Assembly (NCBI GenBank): GCA_963794745.1
Contig: CAWCEZ010000009.1
Location: 124,001 to 188,000, forward strand
Source of the DNA: Fen-671 sp963794745
GTDB taxonomy: Bacteria > Actinomycetota > Acidimicrobiia > Acidimicrobiales > Palsa-688
Direction: 5' to 3'
Length of the DNA: 64,000 bases
Part shown: positions 62,307 to 64,000 of the stretch, one piece after another
Layout: each line of letters starts with the position of its first letter
Numbering within the stretch: the stretch's first letter is position 1
The notes under the pieces: model-generated
The model's database searches: none
Seen by the model: the letters and a program-made list of their open reading frames with translations, nothing else
What the model was told of the DNA's origin: nothing
Translations under genes and position numbers: made by a program

Positions 62307-63263
62307 GTGCCTGCAGGTGAGGAGCGCGCCATTCGGCGCCGTATCCGTAGCGTCGTGTCGACGCAGAAGATCACGCGGGCGATGGAGCTCATTGCGGCGT
62401 CTCGGATCGTGCGGGCGCAGCAGGCGATGGTTGCTGCCCGGCCCTACGCGGAGCGCATGCAGGACGTGGTGCGGGAACTGGCGGCGACGCCGGAGGCCCA
62501 GCGCCACTGGATTTTTGCAGGGGGCGGGGACCGCTCGCTCGTAGTGGTCCTAGGGGCCGACCGAGGACTTTGTGGCGCCTTCAACAGCTCTGTACACCGG
62601 GTTGCCGAAGAGCTCCTCGGCGAGCTGGGCCGCAGCGGGCCGGCCCCCGACGTAATTGCCGTCGGGCGAAAGGTAAGGGCTTATTTCCGCTTCCGCGGGC
62701 GGCAGGTCGCTGAGAGCCTCGACGGCTTTACGGACCGGCCCCGTTTCGAAGATGCACAGCGGATCGTAGAAGCGATCTCGCACGAGCTCGAGACCGGCAC
62801 GATCGGCCAGATCTACCTTGTGAGCACACACTTTTTGAGCGTAGGTACCCAGCGTGCCGAAAGGCGCCGACTGGTACCCCTCGACCTGCCGGAGCGCAAA
62901 GAGAAACCGGCCGACGGGGCCGCCCACGAGGCGAGTGGGACGACCATTTTCGAGTTCGAGCCAGAACCTGACGCCATAATCGACACCCTCTTGCCGCGAT
63001 GGCTCGAGGCTGAGGTGTACCTAGCCCTCCTGGAATCGGCAGCTTCTTTCCATGTCGCGCAGCAAAGGGCGATGAAAGCCGCCACCGACAATGCAGACGA
63101 CCTGATAAAGACGCTGCGTCGCCGCATGAACCGGGCCCGCCAGGACTCCATCACCACGGAGATCGCCGAGATATCGGGCGGCGCGGAAGCTCTGAGACAG
63201 GCCGATTCAGGCGATGACGGAGCTGGTCGGCCCGACATATACGTCTACCCAAACGCAAGTTGA
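62307..63263 (+). CDS. atpG: ATP synthase subunit gamma
   Basis: 318 residues. The N-terminal helix motif RRIRSVVSTQKITRAMELIA, the GADRGLCGAFNSSV segment and the C-terminal helix AATDNADDLIKTLRRRMNRA with RQDSITTEIAEISGGAEAL are intact. GTG at 62307 starts four bases after atpA; a frame runs further upstream through the atpA end. The hydrophilic end after residue 300 is short. Confidence 0.94.
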   Translation: MPAGEERAIRRRIRSVVSTQKITRAMELIAASRIVRAQQAMVAARPYAERMQDVVRELAATPEAQRHWIFAGGGDRSLVVVLGADRGLCGAFNSSVHRVAEELLGELGRSGPAPDVIAVGRKVRAYFRFRGRQVAESLDGFTDRPRFEDAQRIVEAISHELETGTIGQIYLVSTHFLSVGTQRAERRRLVPLDLPERKEKPADGAAHEASGTTIFEFEPEPDAIIDTLLPRWLEAEVYLALLESAASFHVAQQRAMKAATDNADDLIKTLRRRMNRARQDSITTEIAEISGGAEALRQADSGDDGAGRPDIYVYPNAS

Positions 63264-63274
63264 CTGGAGCAAAC

Positions 63275-64000
63275 GTGAGTATTACCAGCACCCCCAGTGC
63301 CACATCGACCGGCCCGCCGCTCCCGCGACGCGAGATGGCCGGGTCGTCGCGATCACCGGGCCTGTTGTCGATGTCGAGTTCCCACCCGAGCACCTCCCCG
63401 ACATCAATTACGCCGTCGAAATGGACATCGAGCTCGAGGGCAAACGGAGCACGGTCATGGCTGAAGTGGCCCTCCAGATCGGCGAGGGCAGGGTGCGCTG
63501 CATCTGCCTACGCCAGACCGACGGCCTAAAGCGTGGCGCAGTGGTGCGCAATCTCGGCCACGGGATCACGGTCCCGGTGGGCGACGGTGTGCTCGGCCAC
63601 GTCTTCAACGTCACCGGCGACGTGCTGGACTCCGACCCGTTGGCAAATGTCGACGACCGTTGGGAAATCCACCGCCCGCCCCCCGACTTCGACACCTTGG
63701 AACCCAAGTCTCAGATGTTCGAGACAGGGATCAAGGTCGTCGACCTGCTGGAGCCGTACGTGCAGGGCGGCAAGATCGGGCTCTTCGGCGGCGCAGGCGT
63801 CGGCAAGACGGTCCTGATCCTCGAGCTGATCCACCGGGTTGCTGAAAACCATGGTGGTGTCTCTGTTTTTGCCGGCGTGGGTGAGCGCACCCGTGAAGGC
63901 AACGACCTTTGGCTCGAAATGAAGGAGTCGGGCGTTATCAAACGCGCGGCTCTCGTCTACGGGCAGATGGACGAGCCCCCGGGCGTGCGCCTGCGGGTGG
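63275..64000 (+). CDS. atpD: ATP synthase subunit beta, cut by window edge, N-terminal frame break near 63330
   Basis: Catalytic beta subunit. From 63334 the protein reads DGRVVAITGPVVDVEFPPEH, then QMFETGIKVVDLLEPYVQGG, Walker A FGGAGVGKTVLILELI and GVGERTREGNDLW, and runs off the window. The best start is GTG at 63275, with GGAG five bases upstream, but it encodes a tail (SITSTPSATSTGPPLPR) in a different frame. Two extra bases in the CGCGACGCG run, or one missing, would fuse them. An in-frame ATG at 63214 inside atpG is less likely. Confidence 0.9.

Noticed and set aside
63214..63330. ATG at 63214 as the atpD start
   Set aside because: Would code 35+ residues inside atpG with no resemblance to beta-subunit N-termini and ignores the good ribosome site at 63275.

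Overview
The window is high-GC DNA with dense, mostly back-to-back genes. It comes from an actinobacterium (Actinomycetota). The evidence is a WhiB1-type regulator next to a PdtaS-type kinase, an ANTAR protein, the three-gene set phosphomutase/DUF3090/SCO1664-like, and the gene order lysA-hom-thrC-rho-rpmE-prfA-prmC-sua5-glyA-wecA-atp. A deep-branching class such as Acidimicrobiia fits, but that is inference; no rRNA or species marker is present.

Layout. 0-10.5 kb holds signalling and stress genes: pdtaS (cut by the left edge), whiB1, an anti-sigma/sigma/lipid-kinase operon, the phosphomutase trio, a family-5 uracil-DNA glycosylase, an HTH-fused histidine kinase, a RidA protein, a secreted protein and a Crp-type regulator. 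9.6-11.5 kb is an ECF41 sigma factor with its divergent epimerase. 11.6-15.2 kb has LemA, an M48 protease and three PRC-barrel proteins. 15.2-18.8 kb is a looser stretch of small membrane or secreted proteins, a hydrolase and a DoxX protein. 18.8-31.2 kb is accessory metabolism and transport: a ketopantoate-reductase-like enzyme, GAF-ANTAR, an MFS pump, a zinc alcohol dehydrogenase, an orphan cytochrome b, an HD-GYP protein, a DrrAB-type exporter and a second ECF41 module with textbook promoters.

31.3-42.6 kb is the most distinctive part. It appears to be an extracytoplasmic redox locus. It contains a membrane ferric-reductase-like flavoprotein, two FMN-binding-domain proteins, the flavin transferase ApbE, a DoxX-Rieske fusion, a b561-like membrane protein, a beta-propeller protein and an OmpR/histidine-kinase pair. 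The two main transcription units start behind near-identical 32-bp boxes (28/32 identical), so I infer one regulon.

43.1-45.4 kb has two transporters, a tandem repeat and tRNA-Arg(CCG). 45.5-64 kb is a housekeeping block: lysine/threonine synthesis, rho, translation-termination genes, glyA, wecA and the F1Fo ATP synthase operon, cut by the right edge inside atpD.

Ten genes, including essential ones (lysA, hom, thrC, atpD), have their conserved protein sequence split between two reading frames. Most shifts fall in G/C homopolymers or CG repeats. The simplest reading is residual indel errors in the consensus, so each broken gene should be treated as probably intact until re-read.
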